Shown here in pieces: positions 15,232 to 22,543 of a stretch of 34,519 nucleotides of DNA (position 1 is its first letter; each line of letters begins with the position of its first letter). Origin of the DNA: Nonomuraea sp. SBT364. Lineage in GTDB: Bacteria > Actinomycetota > Actinomycetes > Streptosporangiales > Streptosporangiaceae. Location: assembly GCF_001083785.1 (NCBI RefSeq), contig NZ_LAVL01000089.1:1-34519 (forward strand), read 5' to 3'. The translations under genes and the position numbers were made by a program. The notes beneath the pieces were generated by a model, which worked only from the letters and a program-made list of their open reading frames with translations, was not told the origin of the DNA and ran no database searches.

Positions 15232-16200
15232 TCACGGCGGCGGGACCGACCAGCCCTTCCGCTCGAAGAGCGGCGCGTGCTCGGCGTTGACGAACAGGCG
15301 GTCCTCGGGGTTCGGGACGCGGAAGTAGCTCTGCGGGTGCAGCAGCTCCCGCGCGTTGTCCGACAGGTCGAGCACGTAGCGGTCGGGCGCCCGGCGCTGG
15401 GCCAGGAAGCGCAGCTCGAAGGGGAGCAGAGCCAGCGGCTCTGCGTGGTTCCACAGGCCGAGCCCGGCCGTGCGGGCCTCGCGCACCGCGTGCCTGGCCC
15501 GGCCGAGCGCACCGGCCTCGGCGATCGTCCTGGCGGTGCCCGGCGCCGGCACCGCGTCCGCGATCCGGCCCTCCTGGCGGATGAACGGGTCGACGTTCGG
15601 CCAGATGAAGTACGGCACCGCGTGCCCGGCCACCAGCAGCCGCTCGTTGTAGGGGGCCGGGCGCGGCTTCTCGCGCTGCTCGCGGTTGACGTAGCAGAGC
15701 AGCCGCCCGTAGCGGTCGAGGATCTCGTACGCGAACGCCAGCCGCATCTTGAACGAGGCGTCGGTGTGCCCCTGCTCGGTGATGTCGCCCTGGATCATGT
15801 CCTTGAGCGCCTGGGTGGCCGGGGCCGCGTGCGCGGCGTGGTTGGCCGCCGTCCGGGGTCCGAGTCTGCCCAGGATGAAGGCGTGCAGCGCGGACCGCAG
15901 CGTGAGCTCCTCGTAGCCCTTGGCGAACGGGTCGGCCAGGAAGGTCGCCCACGCCGGATGGGAGATGCTCGCGAAGCCTTTGGGAAAGTCGGGAAAGTCC
16001 GGGTTGCGAGGCAGCTGGAAGCTGACCTCGGGGGCGTCGACGCCGAGCAGGCGGACGCCGAAGTTGCCGTCGGCCGCGATGTTGATCGTGTCACCGTCGT
16101 GCACGACCTTGCTGACCGGCTGGGCCGCCTCGCCGCGTCGGGCGAGGAGGGCATGGCCGACCGTGATGCCTGGAACCGGTTGTTCGAGAGCCTTAGCCAT
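15232..16200 (-). CDS. thermonuclease (SNase/TNase-like) family protein with large insertion
   Basis: This 322-residue protein has the SNase opening VVHDGDTINI (32-41), then VRLLGVDAPE (49-58), which supplies the Arg/Asp/Glu motif of staphylococcal nuclease. The second half of the fold reappears at about 180-235 (RYGRLLCYVN, NERLLVAGHAVPYFIW). About 110 residues are inserted between these parts, and a C-terminal region (about 270-322) is not part of the usual about 150-residue fold. There is no signal peptide, so it is probably cytoplasmic. Nuclease activity is inferred from the motif; the DNA or RNA substrate is unknown. A leaderless-type -10 precedes the ATG. Confidence 0.82.
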   Translation of the reverse strand: MAKALEQPVPGITVGHALLARRGEAAQPVSKVVHDGDTINIAADGNFGVRLLGVDAPEVSFQLPRNPDFPDFPKGFASISHPAWATFLADPFAKGYEELTLRSALHAFILGRLGPRTAANHAAHAAPATQALKDMIQGDITEQGHTDASFKMRLAFAYEILDRYGRLLCYVNREQREKPRPAPYNERLLVAGHAVPYFIWPNVDPFIRQEGRIADAVPAPGTARTIAEAGALGRARHAVREARTAGLGLWNHAEPLALLPFELRFLAQRRAPDRYVLDLSDNARELLHPQSYFRVPNPEDRLFVNAEHAPLFERKGWSVPPP

Positions 16201-16206
16201 GCTCGC

Positions 16207-16212
16207 ATCATG
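16207..16212 (-). promoter_or_regulatory. -10 element (leaderless) of the SNase-like gene
   Basis: CATGAT on the minus strand lies 6 nt before the ATG at 16200, with no Shine-Dalgarno sequence. Confidence 0.42.
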
Positions 16213-16242
16213 CGCTCGTTACCGCGCCAAGTCCCGCATTGA

Positions 16243-16830
16243 CTAGGCGCGATTCGCGGGCCTCGCCCGCACGTGCATCCGCTCGCCCTGGCGGCCGAAC
16301 AGGCTGAGGATCTCCACCGGCTGGTCGTCGGCGGTGCCGAACCAGTGCGGCAGCCGCGTGTCGAACTCGGCGGCCTCGCCCGCCTTCAGCACCAGGTCCC
16401 GATCGGCCAGCAGCAGCCGCAGCCGCCCGGACAGCACGTACATCCACTCGTAGCCCTCGTGCGTCTGCTGCTCGGGGTCGCCGGGCTCCGGCAGGATGAC
16501 CATCTTGTACGCCTGCAGCGCGCCGGGCTGCCGGGTCAGGGGCAGCACGGTGCGGCCGTTCATCTTGCGCGGCGTGGCCCGGACGCGCGGGTCGCCCACC
16601 TCCGGCGCGCCCACCAGCTCTTCCAGCGGCACCTGGTAGGCCTGGGCGACCGGCAGCAGCAGCTCCAGGCTGGGCCGCCGCTGCCCGGACTCCAGGCGTG
16701 ACAGGGTGCTCGTGGAGATGCCGGTGGCCTCGGCCAGCGCCGTCAGCGTCAGGCCGCGCTCGGCGCGCAGCCCCTTGAGCCGGGGCCCCACCTTGGCGAG
16801 CACCTCTTCGATCGCGGCTGTGTTCTCCAT
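16243..16830 (-). CDS. XRE-family transcriptional regulator with C-terminal cupin
   Basis: This 195-residue regulator has an N-terminal helix-turn-helix (about 13-70: LKGLRAERGLTLTALAEATGISTSTLSRLESGQRRPS) and a C-terminal cupin (about 100-190: HEGYEWMYVLSGRLRL, then LKAGEAAEFDTRLPHWFG). Cupins in this class bind a small ligand that tunes DNA binding. The start is ATG 16830 with GGAG 5 nt upstream. An 18-bp inverted repeat (16853-16870) sits just before it, suggesting autoregulation. Ligand and targets are unknown; the SNase-like gene downstream or bioD upstream are the nearest candidates. Confidence 0.92.
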   Translation of the reverse strand: MENTAAIEEVLAKVGPRLKGLRAERGLTLTALAEATGISTSTLSRLESGQRRPSLELLLPVAQAYQVPLEELVGAPEVGDPRVRATPRKMNGRTVLPLTRQPGALQAYKMVILPEPGDPEQQTHEGYEWMYVLSGRLRLLLADRDLVLKAGEAAEFDTRLPHWFGTADDQPVEILSLFGRQGERMHVRARPANRA

Positions 16831-16852
16831 AACGTCTCCAGCATCCCAGAAA

Positions 16853-16870
16853 TGGCAACCGAACTTGCCA
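16853..16870. promoter_or_regulatory. operator-like inverted repeat TGGCAA-N6-TTGCCA
   Basis: These perfect 6-bp arms are separated by 6 bp and lie 22 bp before the XRE-cupin start, between it and bioD. Position and symmetry fit an autoregulatory operator of the HTH protein. The match to this regulator is inferred. Confidence 0.55.
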
Positions 16871-16881
16871 CATCCGGAGGC

Positions 16882-17595
16882 TCAGCGCAAGGGCTCCCGG
16901 AAAGCGGCGGGGTCGAACGCGCCGCCGAGCGTCACGGCGAGCCCCCGGCGGGCCGCGTCGGCGAAGGCGTCGCCGGACAGCCGCCCCGCGCCCTCCGGCA
17001 GCGCCCCGGCGAGCGGCCGGGCGGCCAGCATCTCCAGATCCGTCACATTGCTCCGCTCGGCCATCCCGGGCTCGGCCGGCCACGCGCCGATGACCACGCC
17101 CGCCAGGTCGAGGCCGCGGTGCGCGAGGGCCTCCAGCGTCAGCGCCGTGTGGTTGAGCGTGCCGGCCCCGGCCCCGGCCACCACGAGCACCGGCGCGCCC
17201 AGCAGCCTGGCCAGGTCGGCGATCGTCGCGCCGTCCTCGTCGTAGCGCACCAGCAGCCCGCCGGCGCCCTCCACGACGACCAGCCGGCTGCTCTCGGCCA
17301 GCTCCCCGATCCGGTGGGCGGCCTGCGGCATCGACACCGGGGGCAGCCCGGCGGCCCGAGCCGCGGCCGCGGGCGAGAGCGGCGCCTCGAACCGGGCGAA
17401 CTCGAACGTGGTCGTCACCCCGGACATCCGGATGACCTCGTCGACGTCGCCCCGGCCCCCGGCGGGGACGCCGGTCTGGGCGGGCTTCACCACGGCCACG
17501 CTCGCCCCACGGCCTCTCGCCAGCGCGGCCAGGGCGGCGCACGCGACCGTCTTGCCCACTCCGATGCCGGTTCCGCTGACCACGATCACGCTCAT
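16882..17595 (-). CDS. bioD: dethiobiotin synthetase
   Basis: This 237-residue BioD closes the ureido ring of dethiobiotin from DAPA, CO2 and ATP in biotin synthesis. The P-loop GTGIGVGKT is at 8-16, followed by VKPAQTG (about 36-42), which binds DAPA, and VVEGAGGLLV, a second family signature. Length is normal. It is alone here: no bioA, bioB or bioF is adjacent. The window does contain biotin-using proteins (biotin carboxylase and mini-carrier), about 8 kb away. It has a leaderless-type -10 seven nt before the ATG and no ribosome binding site. Confidence 0.93.
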   Translation of the reverse strand: MSVIVVSGTGIGVGKTVACAALAALARGRGASVAVVKPAQTGVPAGGRGDVDEVIRMSGVTTTFEFARFEAPLSPAAAARAAGLPPVSMPQAAHRIGELAESSRLVVVEGAGGLLVRYDEDGATIADLARLLGAPVLVVAGAGAGTLNHTALTLEALAHRGLDLAGVVIGAWPAEPGMAERSNVTDLEMLAARPLAGALPEGAGRLSGDAFADAARRGLAVTLGGAFDPAAFREPLR

Positions 17596-17602
17596 CGGGC
17601 CA

Positions 17603-17608
17603 AGCGTA
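17603..17608 (-). promoter_or_regulatory. -10 element (leaderless) of bioD
   Basis: TACGCT on the minus strand lies 7 nt before the ATG at 17595; no Shine-Dalgarno sequence is present. Confidence 0.42.
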
Positions 17609-17657
17609 GTTCGCCGGGTTCACGCGGTGGCTCCGACCGGGCCGGAGGGGAGGCGGA

Positions 17658-18137
17658 TCAGGAGTGCGCGTGCCCGTGGTGGTCCACCAGGCGGGTGAGC
17701 AACCGCACGAACTCCGTGCGTTCGGCGGAGGTCAGCGGTGCGAGCAACTCGTCGTGCAGGTCGTCCAGGACCTTGTCGAGGCGGCGGAGGTGGCGGCGGC
17801 CCTGAGGGGTGATCGAGATGACGTTGCGGCGCCGGTCGTCGGGGTCCGGTACGCGCTCGACCAGGTCGCGCTCGGCCAGCTCGTTGAGCACGCCGACCAT
17901 GTCGCTGCGGAAGATGCCGGTGCGCCGGCTCAGCGTCGCCTGGCTGCCCGGGCCGAACTCGTGCAGCGAGGCGAGCACGGCGTAGTGCCACTTGCGGGCG
18001 TCGACCAGGCTCAGCCCTTCGTTCATCAGCCGGTCGGACTGGTTGGTCAGCTGTGCCAGCAGCCGGCTCGCCCGCCCGCGGAGCCTGCCGGGCGTCTGCG
18101 TCGCGTCATGAGGCATGTCGGCGGCTTTCCCCGTCAT
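17658..18137 (-). CDS. MarR-family transcriptional regulator
   Basis: This 159-residue winged-helix regulator has the MarR core: helices from about 25, recognition region QATLSRRTGIFRSDMVGVLNELAERDLVERV, then the wing with DDRRRNVISITPQGRRHL. It is divergent from the MarR-FAD fusion gene with 109 bp between the starts. It is the likely repressor of both genes: an 8+1+8 palindrome overlaps its own predicted -35 region, and the same CGTTAGTC half-site recurs nearer the fusion gene. It may sense a phenolic or redox ligand like other MarR proteins; this is inferred. Confidence 0.93.
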   Translation of the reverse strand: MTGKAADMPHDATQTPGRLRGRASRLLAQLTNQSDRLMNEGLSLVDARKWHYAVLASLHEFGPGSQATLSRRTGIFRSDMVGVLNELAERDLVERVPDPDDRRRNVISITPQGRRHLRRLDKVLDDLHDELLAPLTSAERTEFVRLLTRLVDHHGHAHS

Positions 18138-18144
18138 GGCGCCG

Positions 18145-18150
18145 ATCCTA
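18145..18150 (-). promoter_or_regulatory. -10 element (leaderless) of marR-type gene
   Basis: TAGGAT on the minus strand lies 7 nt before the ATG at 18137. TTAGTC on the minus strand (18169-18174) is a usable -35 at 18-bp spacing and falls inside the palindrome 18160-18176, so repressor binding would block this promoter. Confidence 0.55.
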
Positions 18151-18159
18151 TCCCTGTTG

Positions 18160-18176
18160 CGTTAGTCCGACTAACG
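18160..18176. promoter_or_regulatory. MarR-type operator palindrome CGTTAGTC-C-GACTAACG
   Basis: This perfect 17-bp inverted repeat lies in the divergent promoter region. Its half-site CGTTAGTC recurs at 18201-18208. This layout (one full site over one promoter, extra half-sites near the other) is typical for a MarR dimer controlling two divergent genes. Confidence 0.68.
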
Positions 18177-18194
18177 ATGTAGGTTCGTTCGCAC

Positions 18195-18222
18195 CATAAA
18201 CGTTAGTCATATAAACGTTTAT
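18195..18222. promoter_or_regulatory. operator/promoter cluster upstream of the fusion gene
   Basis: ATAAACGTT occurs twice (18196-18204 and 18211-18219). The second copy is within the perfect 12-bp palindrome ATAAACGTTTAT (18211-18222). The half-site CGTTAGTC lies at 18201-18208. The palindrome ends 24 bp before ATG 18247, a position suited to repression. This is one of the AT-richest patches of the window. Confidence 0.58.
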
Positions 18223-18246
18223 GTGACGAACGATCGGAGCATCGCC

Positions 18247-20088
18247 ATGACCACCACCCCGCCCTTCGGCACCGCGCTCATCGGCCAGACCGAGAAGACC
18301 CTCAACGCGATCCTGGACCGGCAACTCGCCGGGACCGGCATCACCGAACCCCAGTGGGTGACGCTCACGCTCGCCGCGGCCGGCGGCGGGAGCGTCGACC
18401 GCGCCGAGCTCATCCGCCGGGTCAGTGCCGCCACCAAGGCCGGCGAAGCATCAGTGGCCGAGCGCGTCGCCGAGCTGACCGCCGCCGGGCTGCTGCGCGA
18501 CGGCGGCGACGGCAGCATCCAGGTCAGCGAGGCAGGGCAGGCCCGATGGACGCGGATCCGCACCGCCCTCGGCCCCATCACCCAGGGCCTGTGGGGCGAC
18601 CTGCCCGCCGAGGACCTGGCCGTCGCCGGCCGCGTCCTGAGCACCGTCCTGGAGCGGGCCGACGCGGTGCTGGCCGCCCCGGCCCCGGGTCCTCGGCCTG
18701 ACGTGGCGGGCCTGGCCGCGTCGATCCGGGGACGCACGCTCCTCCCCGGCGACGAGGGCTTCGAGGAGGCCACCTCCGGCTTCCTGATGACGGTCGAGCA
18801 CCACCCCGCGGTGGTCGTGGTCGCCGCCGACGCCGATGACGTGGTCGCCGCCGTCCGGTTCGCCGCGCAGACGGGACGTCCGGTCGCGGTGCAGTCGACC
18901 GGGCACGGCAAGTCGGTGCCCGCCGACGGAGCCGTGTTCATCGCCACCCGGGAGCTGCGCGAGCTGTCGGTGGACCCGCGCGCCCGCACCGCGAGGATCG
19001 GCGCCGGCCTGCGGTGGGACGAGGTGATCGTCGCGGCGGCCGAGCACGGCCTGGCGCCGCTGTGCGGCTCCGCCGCCCACGTCGGGGTCATGGGCTATCT
19101 GACCGGCGGCGGCCTCCCGCTGACCGGCCGCACGTACGGCTTCGCCGCCGACCACGTACGCTCGCTCGACGTCGTCACCGCCGACGGCCTGCTCCGCAGC
19201 GTCTCGCCCGGCCGGGAGCCGGACCTGTTCTGGGCGGTGCGCGGCGGCAAGAGCAACTTCGGCGTCGTGGTCGCCGCCGAGATCGAGCTGCTGCCGCTGC
19301 GCACCGTCTACGGTGGCGAGCTCTCCTACCCGGGCGAGGACCCCCGTCACGCCGCCCACGTGCTCGGCTCCTACCTGGCCTGGGCCAAGGAGCAGCCGGA
19401 GGAGATGTCGTCCTCGGTGACGCTGCTGCGCTTCCCCGACGCGCCGCAACTGCCCGAGGAGTACCGGGGCCGCTCCCTGGTGCAGGTCAGGGTGGTGCAC
19501 ACGGGGAGCGGGGAACAGGGCGCGCGGCTGGTGGAGCCGTTGCGCGCGCTCGGCCCGGAGAAGGACACCTGCGGCGTCCTGCCGTACGCGGAGGTCACCG
19601 AGATCTACCAGGACCCCAAGGGCCCGGTCACGGCGCACCTGCGCAGCGCGTTGCTGCGCGAACTGGACGACGAGGCCGTGGCCGAACTGGTCTCACTCAT
19701 CGACCCGTCGGCGCCCGGCGGCCCGTTCCCCGGCGTCGAGCTGCGTCACCTGGGCGGGGCGCTGGACCGGGCGCCCGGCCGCCCGCACGCGGTCAGCACC
19801 CAGGGCGCGGCCTTCCACCTGTGGCTGCGGATGCCGGCCCCGGCCGGGCGGGCCGACACGGCGCGCAGAACCGCCGACCAGGTGCTGGAGCGGCTGCGGC
19901 CGTGGGACACCGGCGCCATGCTCCCGGGATTCCTGTTCGACCCCGACTCGGCTCCCGAGCGGGTCAGGCTCGCCTACACCGAGGCGAACTACCGGCGGCT
20001 GGCCGCGCTGAAGGCGACCTACGACCCGGACCAGATCTTCCGCGTCAACCACAACATCCCGCCGGTCACGGGCGACGCAGCCTCGTGA
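18247..20088 (+). CDS. MarR-like winged helix fused to FAD-binding (PCMH/BBE) oxidoreductase
   Basis: This 613-residue two-part protein has a MarR-like winged-helix domain at residues 8-143: an LNAILDRQLAGTGITEPQWVTL opening, a recognition helix near AGEASVAERVAELTAAGLL, and a wing GGDGSIQVSEAGQARW. Residues about 155-345 form a berberine-bridge/6-hydroxynicotine-oxidase-type FAD domain: STGHGK with His220 as possible covalent FAD ligand, and VGVMGYLTGGG. The expected Cys of bicovalent enzymes is Ala276. The C-terminus has the BBE signature (NYRRLAALKATYDPDQIFRVNHNI). ATG 18247 is chosen because GGAG lies 8 nt upstream; GTG 18223 is in frame but overlaps the operator edge. Substrate is unknown. 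The enzyme may bind DNA, possibly sensing flavin redox state. Confidence 0.88.
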   Translation: MTTTPPFGTALIGQTEKTLNAILDRQLAGTGITEPQWVTLTLAAAGGGSVDRAELIRRVSAATKAGEASVAERVAELTAAGLLRDGGDGSIQVSEAGQARWTRIRTALGPITQGLWGDLPAEDLAVAGRVLSTVLERADAVLAAPAPGPRPDVAGLAASIRGRTLLPGDEGFEEATSGFLMTVEHHPAVVVVAADADDVVAAVRFAAQTGRPVAVQSTGHGKSVPADGAVFIATRELRELSVDPRARTARIGAGLRWDEVIVAAAEHGLAPLCGSAAHVGVMGYLTGGGLPLTGRTYGFAADHVRSLDVVTADGLLRSVSPGREPDLFWAVRGGKSNFGVVVAAEIELLPLRTVYGGELSYPGEDPRHAAHVLGSYLAWAKEQPEEMSSSVTLLRFPDAPQLPEEYRGRSLVQVRVVHTGSGEQGARLVEPLRALGPEKDTCGVLPYAEVTEIYQDPKGPVTAHLRSALLRELDDEAVAELVSLIDPSAPGGPFPGVELRHLGGALDRAPGRPHAVSTQGAAFHLWLRMPAPAGRADTARRTADQVLERLRPWDTGAMLPGFLFDPDSAPERVRLAYTEANYRRLAALKATYDPDQIFRVNHNIPPVTGDAAS

Positions 20089-20785
20089 CGAACTTGTAGC
20101 GGTCGCCCCGGTAGAGCGACTGCGCCCACTCCACCGGATTGCCGTCGGCGTCGAAGGCATGGCGGGTCAGCAGCAGCATGGGCAGCCCCACGTCCACCCC
20201 CAGCAGCTTGGCGTCGTACGGCGTGGCGAGGACGGTCTCGATGATCTCCTCGGCGTCCGTGAGCCGTACGTTGTAGGCGTTGTGCAGCGTCTCGTACAGC
20301 GAGGAGTGCACCTCCAGCTCGCGGCGCAGGCGCGGGAAGCGCCGCGCCGACAGGTGCGTGGTGTCGACCGAGACCGGCTCGCCGTTGGCCAGCCGCAGCC
20401 GGTGGATGCGCAGCACCCGGCCGCCCGGGTTGATCGCCAGGCGGCGTGCCAGCGCCTCGTCGGCGGTGATGTAGCCGATCTCCAGGATCTTGGTGTCGGG
20501 CTCCAGGCCGGCCGTGCGCAGGTCGCCGATGTAGGAGGTGAGCTGCAGCACCTGCGCCACCTTGGGTTGCGCGACGAAGGTGCCCTTGCCCTGGATGCGC
20601 AGCAGCCGGCCCTCCACGACCAGCTCGGTCAGCGCCTGCCTGACCGTGGTGCGCGAGGTCTCGAAGCGTACGGCGAGCGTCCGCTCGGGCGGCAGCGCGG
20701 AACCCGGCGCGAGCGTCTTGGTCAGCTCGAGCAGGGCCCGTTTCACGTCGTAGTACTTCGGTACGCGAGGGCCGTCGTCTGTCAC
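20066..20785 (-). CDS. dasR: GntR/HutC-family regulator, DasR-like
   Basis: This 239-residue regulator has an N-terminal winged helix (about 8-75: VPKYYDVKRALLELTKTLAPGSALPPERTLA ... SRTTVRQALTELVVEGRL) and a UTRA ligand domain (about 90-235) ending YRGDRYKFVTRLRRP. The sequence is very close to Streptomyces DasR, the N-acetylglucosamine regulator that senses amino-sugar phosphates. GTG 20785 is the start used; upstream in-frame sequence is not homologous. A purine-rich AAGGTGAG precedes it. No chitin, GlcNAc or PTS gene lies next to it, so control would be in trans. It overlaps the fusion gene by 23 bp at the 3' end. Confidence 0.88.
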   Translation of the reverse strand: MTDDGPRVPKYYDVKRALLELTKTLAPGSALPPERTLAVRFETSRTTVRQALTELVVEGRLLRIQGKGTFVAQPKVAQVLQLTSYIGDLRTAGLEPDTKILEIGYITADEALARRLAINPGGRVLRIHRLRLANGEPVSVDTTHLSARRFPRLRRELEVHSSLYETLHNAYNVRLTDAEEIIETVLATPYDAKLLGVDVGLPMLLLTRHAFDADGNPVEWAQSLYRGDRYKFVTRLRRP

Positions 20786-20925
20786 GCTCTCACCTTCACT
20801 TCTGCCGAGCGCCAGTCGGGGCAGCTCAGGCTGATGGTGAAGGATAACCGCAGCGGCAGGCCAGGCCGCAACCGCTGTGATGGTCTTCACAGCCCCCGGA
20901 CCGGCCCGAAAAGGCGGGGGCCGGT

Positions 20926-20955
20926 TTGGCTGTTGGCCCCGACAGCACGCATGAT
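20926..20955 (+). promoter_or_regulatory. promoter of pdtaS (leaderless)
   Basis: TTGGCT (20926-20931) and CATGAT (20950-20955) are separated by 18 bp, and the -10 lies 6 nt before GTG 20962. There is no Shine-Dalgarno sequence. This is the most complete leaderless promoter in the window. Confidence 0.58.
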
Positions 20956-20961
20956 GCACTC

Positions 20962-22431
20962 GTGCCGACTCTCAGCGACCTCGTCGTCCGCCACACCGCG
21001 CTCGACGGGGCTGATCTCGACTGGCTGCACTCGCTGGTCTCCGACTGGCAGCTGCTGGCCGATCTGTCGTTTGCCGACCTCATCCTGTGGGCGCCGCTGC
21101 TCGGCGAGGACGGCTGGATCGCGATCGCGCAGATGCGGCCCACCACCGGGCCGACGGTCTACCACGACGACGTCGTCGGCACCGTGGCCGCCAAGGGCGA
21201 GCGCCCGCTGATCGACACGGCCTGGGACGAGCGGCGCATCTGCCGCGAGGGCGACCCCGACTGGTCCACGGGCGTGCCCGTGCGCGAGGAGACGATCCCG
21301 GTACGGCGTGCCGTCCCCGGCGGCGAGGCCCGCTTCCTCGGGGTCATCCAGCGCTCCACGAACCTGTCCTCGGCGCGCACCCCGTCGCGCCTGGAGCTGA
21401 CCTACCTGCAGAGCGCCTCCGACCTGGCGCAGATGGTGGCCGAGGGGCGCTTCCCGTTCTCCGGCGAGGAGCCGATCCTGGTCCGCTCGCCGCGCGTCGG
21501 TGACGGCCTGCTGCGGCTCGACCGGGCGGGCCGGGTGACGTACGCCTCGCCGAACGCGCTGTCGGCCTACCGGCGGCTCGGGCTGCACGCCGACCTGGTG
21601 GGCGCCGAGCTCGGCCGGGTGACCGCAACGCTGTGCTACTCCGACGAGCCGATCAACGAAGACCTCATGATCGTGGCCAGCGGCCGGGCCGCCAAGGAGA
21701 CCGAGGTCGAGTCCGGCGGCACGATCGTGCAGCTGCGGGCGATCCCGCTGATCGTCGGCGGCGGCCGCATCGGCGCGCTGGTGCTCATCCGCGACGTGAC
21801 CGAGCTTCGGCGGCGCGAGCGTGAGCTGATGACCAAGGACGCCACGATCCGCGAGATCCATCACCGGGTGAAGAACAACCTGCAGACGGTGGCCGCGCTG
21901 CTGCGGCTGCAGGCCAGGCGGCTGCGGGTGCCGGAGGGCCGCGAGGCGCTCGAGGAGGCGGTGCGGCGGGTCGGCTCCATCGCGATCGTGCACGAGACGC
22001 TTTCGCACGCGCCCGAGGAGTTCGTGGACTTCGACGACATCGCCGACCGGGTGATCGCGATGGCGGGGGAGGTGTCGGCACCGGAGGCGGCGGTCACGCC
22101 ACGCCGCGTGGGGGCGTTCGGCGTGCTGCCGTCGCTCATCGCCACGCCGCTGGCCATGGCGCTCACGGAGCTGCTGCAGAACGCGTTGCAGCACGGCCGG
22201 CCGGAGCGGCTGCAGGTGATGGTGGAGCCGGGGGCGGAGCGCCTGCACGTGATCGTCTGGGACGACGGGCAGGGGCTGCCGGCCGACTTCGACCTCGACA
22301 GTTCGACGAGCCTCGGGCTGCAGATCGTGCGCACGCTCGTCGAGGGAGAGCTGTCGGGCAAGCTGTCGGTCCTGCCGCGCGAGGGCGGCGGCACGGAGGT
22401 CACGCTGTCGATCCCGCTGCCCGCCTCATGA
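20962..22431 (+). CDS. pdtaS: cytosolic sensor histidine kinase, PdtaS-like
   Basis: This 489-residue soluble kinase has an N-terminal GAF-like domain (about 1-150), a PAS-like domain (about 175-280), HisKA_2 phospho-acceptor His300 in EIHHRVKNNLQTVAALLRLQARR, and an HATPase domain with ELLQNALQHG and DDGQGLP. This matches mycobacterial PdtaS (Rv3220c), which phosphorylates the ANTAR antiterminator PdtaR. No pdtaR-type gene is in the window, so the partner is elsewhere. GTG 20962 is chosen by homology at PTLSDLVVRHTALD and by the -10 spacing. It is convergent with whiB1, as the mycobacterial neighbours are. Confidence 0.92.
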   Translation: MPTLSDLVVRHTALDGADLDWLHSLVSDWQLLADLSFADLILWAPLLGEDGWIAIAQMRPTTGPTVYHDDVVGTVAAKGERPLIDTAWDERRICREGDPDWSTGVPVREETIPVRRAVPGGEARFLGVIQRSTNLSSARTPSRLELTYLQSASDLAQMVAEGRFPFSGEEPILVRSPRVGDGLLRLDRAGRVTYASPNALSAYRRLGLHADLVGAELGRVTATLCYSDEPINEDLMIVASGRAAKETEVESGGTIVQLRAIPLIVGGGRIGALVLIRDVTELRRRERELMTKDATIREIHHRVKNNLQTVAALLRLQARRLRVPEGREALEEAVRRVGSIAIVHETLSHAPEEFVDFDDIADRVIAMAGEVSAPEAAVTPRRVGAFGVLPSLIATPLAMALTELLQNALQHGRPERLQVMVEPGAERLHVIVWDDGQGLPADFDLDSSTSLGLQIVRTLVEGELSGKLSVLPREGGGTEVTLSIPLPAS

Positions 22432-22437
22432 ACTGAA

Positions 22438-22467
22438 CGCCGCGTCCCCATGATCAGGGACGCGGCG
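22438..22467 (+). terminator. terminator hairpin after pdtaS
   Basis: CGCCGCGTCCC (22438-22448) pairs perfectly with GGGACGCGGCG (22457-22467) across an 8-nt loop. It lies between convergent pdtaS and whiB1 and lacks a strong T-run. Confidence 0.75.
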
Positions 22468-22471
22468 TGGT

Positions 22472-22497
22472 CCTGGCGGAAAGTCTGTCGCGCCAGG
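22472..22497 (-). terminator. second hairpin between pdtaS and whiB1
   Basis: CCTGGCG (22472-22478) pairs with CGCCAGG (22491-22497), 12-nt loop. It lies 46 bp past the whiB1 stop, so it probably terminates whiB1 transcription. Confidence 0.45.
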
Positions 22498-22543
22498 CGG
22501 TTCGGCTCGCTGCGGGTTTCAGGCCGGTCTCCTTCTGGCAGGT

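Noticed and set aside
14010..15512. Upstream continuation of the response regulator frame across the kinase gene
   Set aside because: It is out of frame with the kinase domains and has no homology; the regulator starts at GTG 14009 with its receiver domain.
20874..20892. Possible DasR binding site (TGATGGTCTTCACA) upstream of the DasR-like gene
   Set aside because: Only the left half resembles the DasR consensus; the right half has lost the GACCA element.
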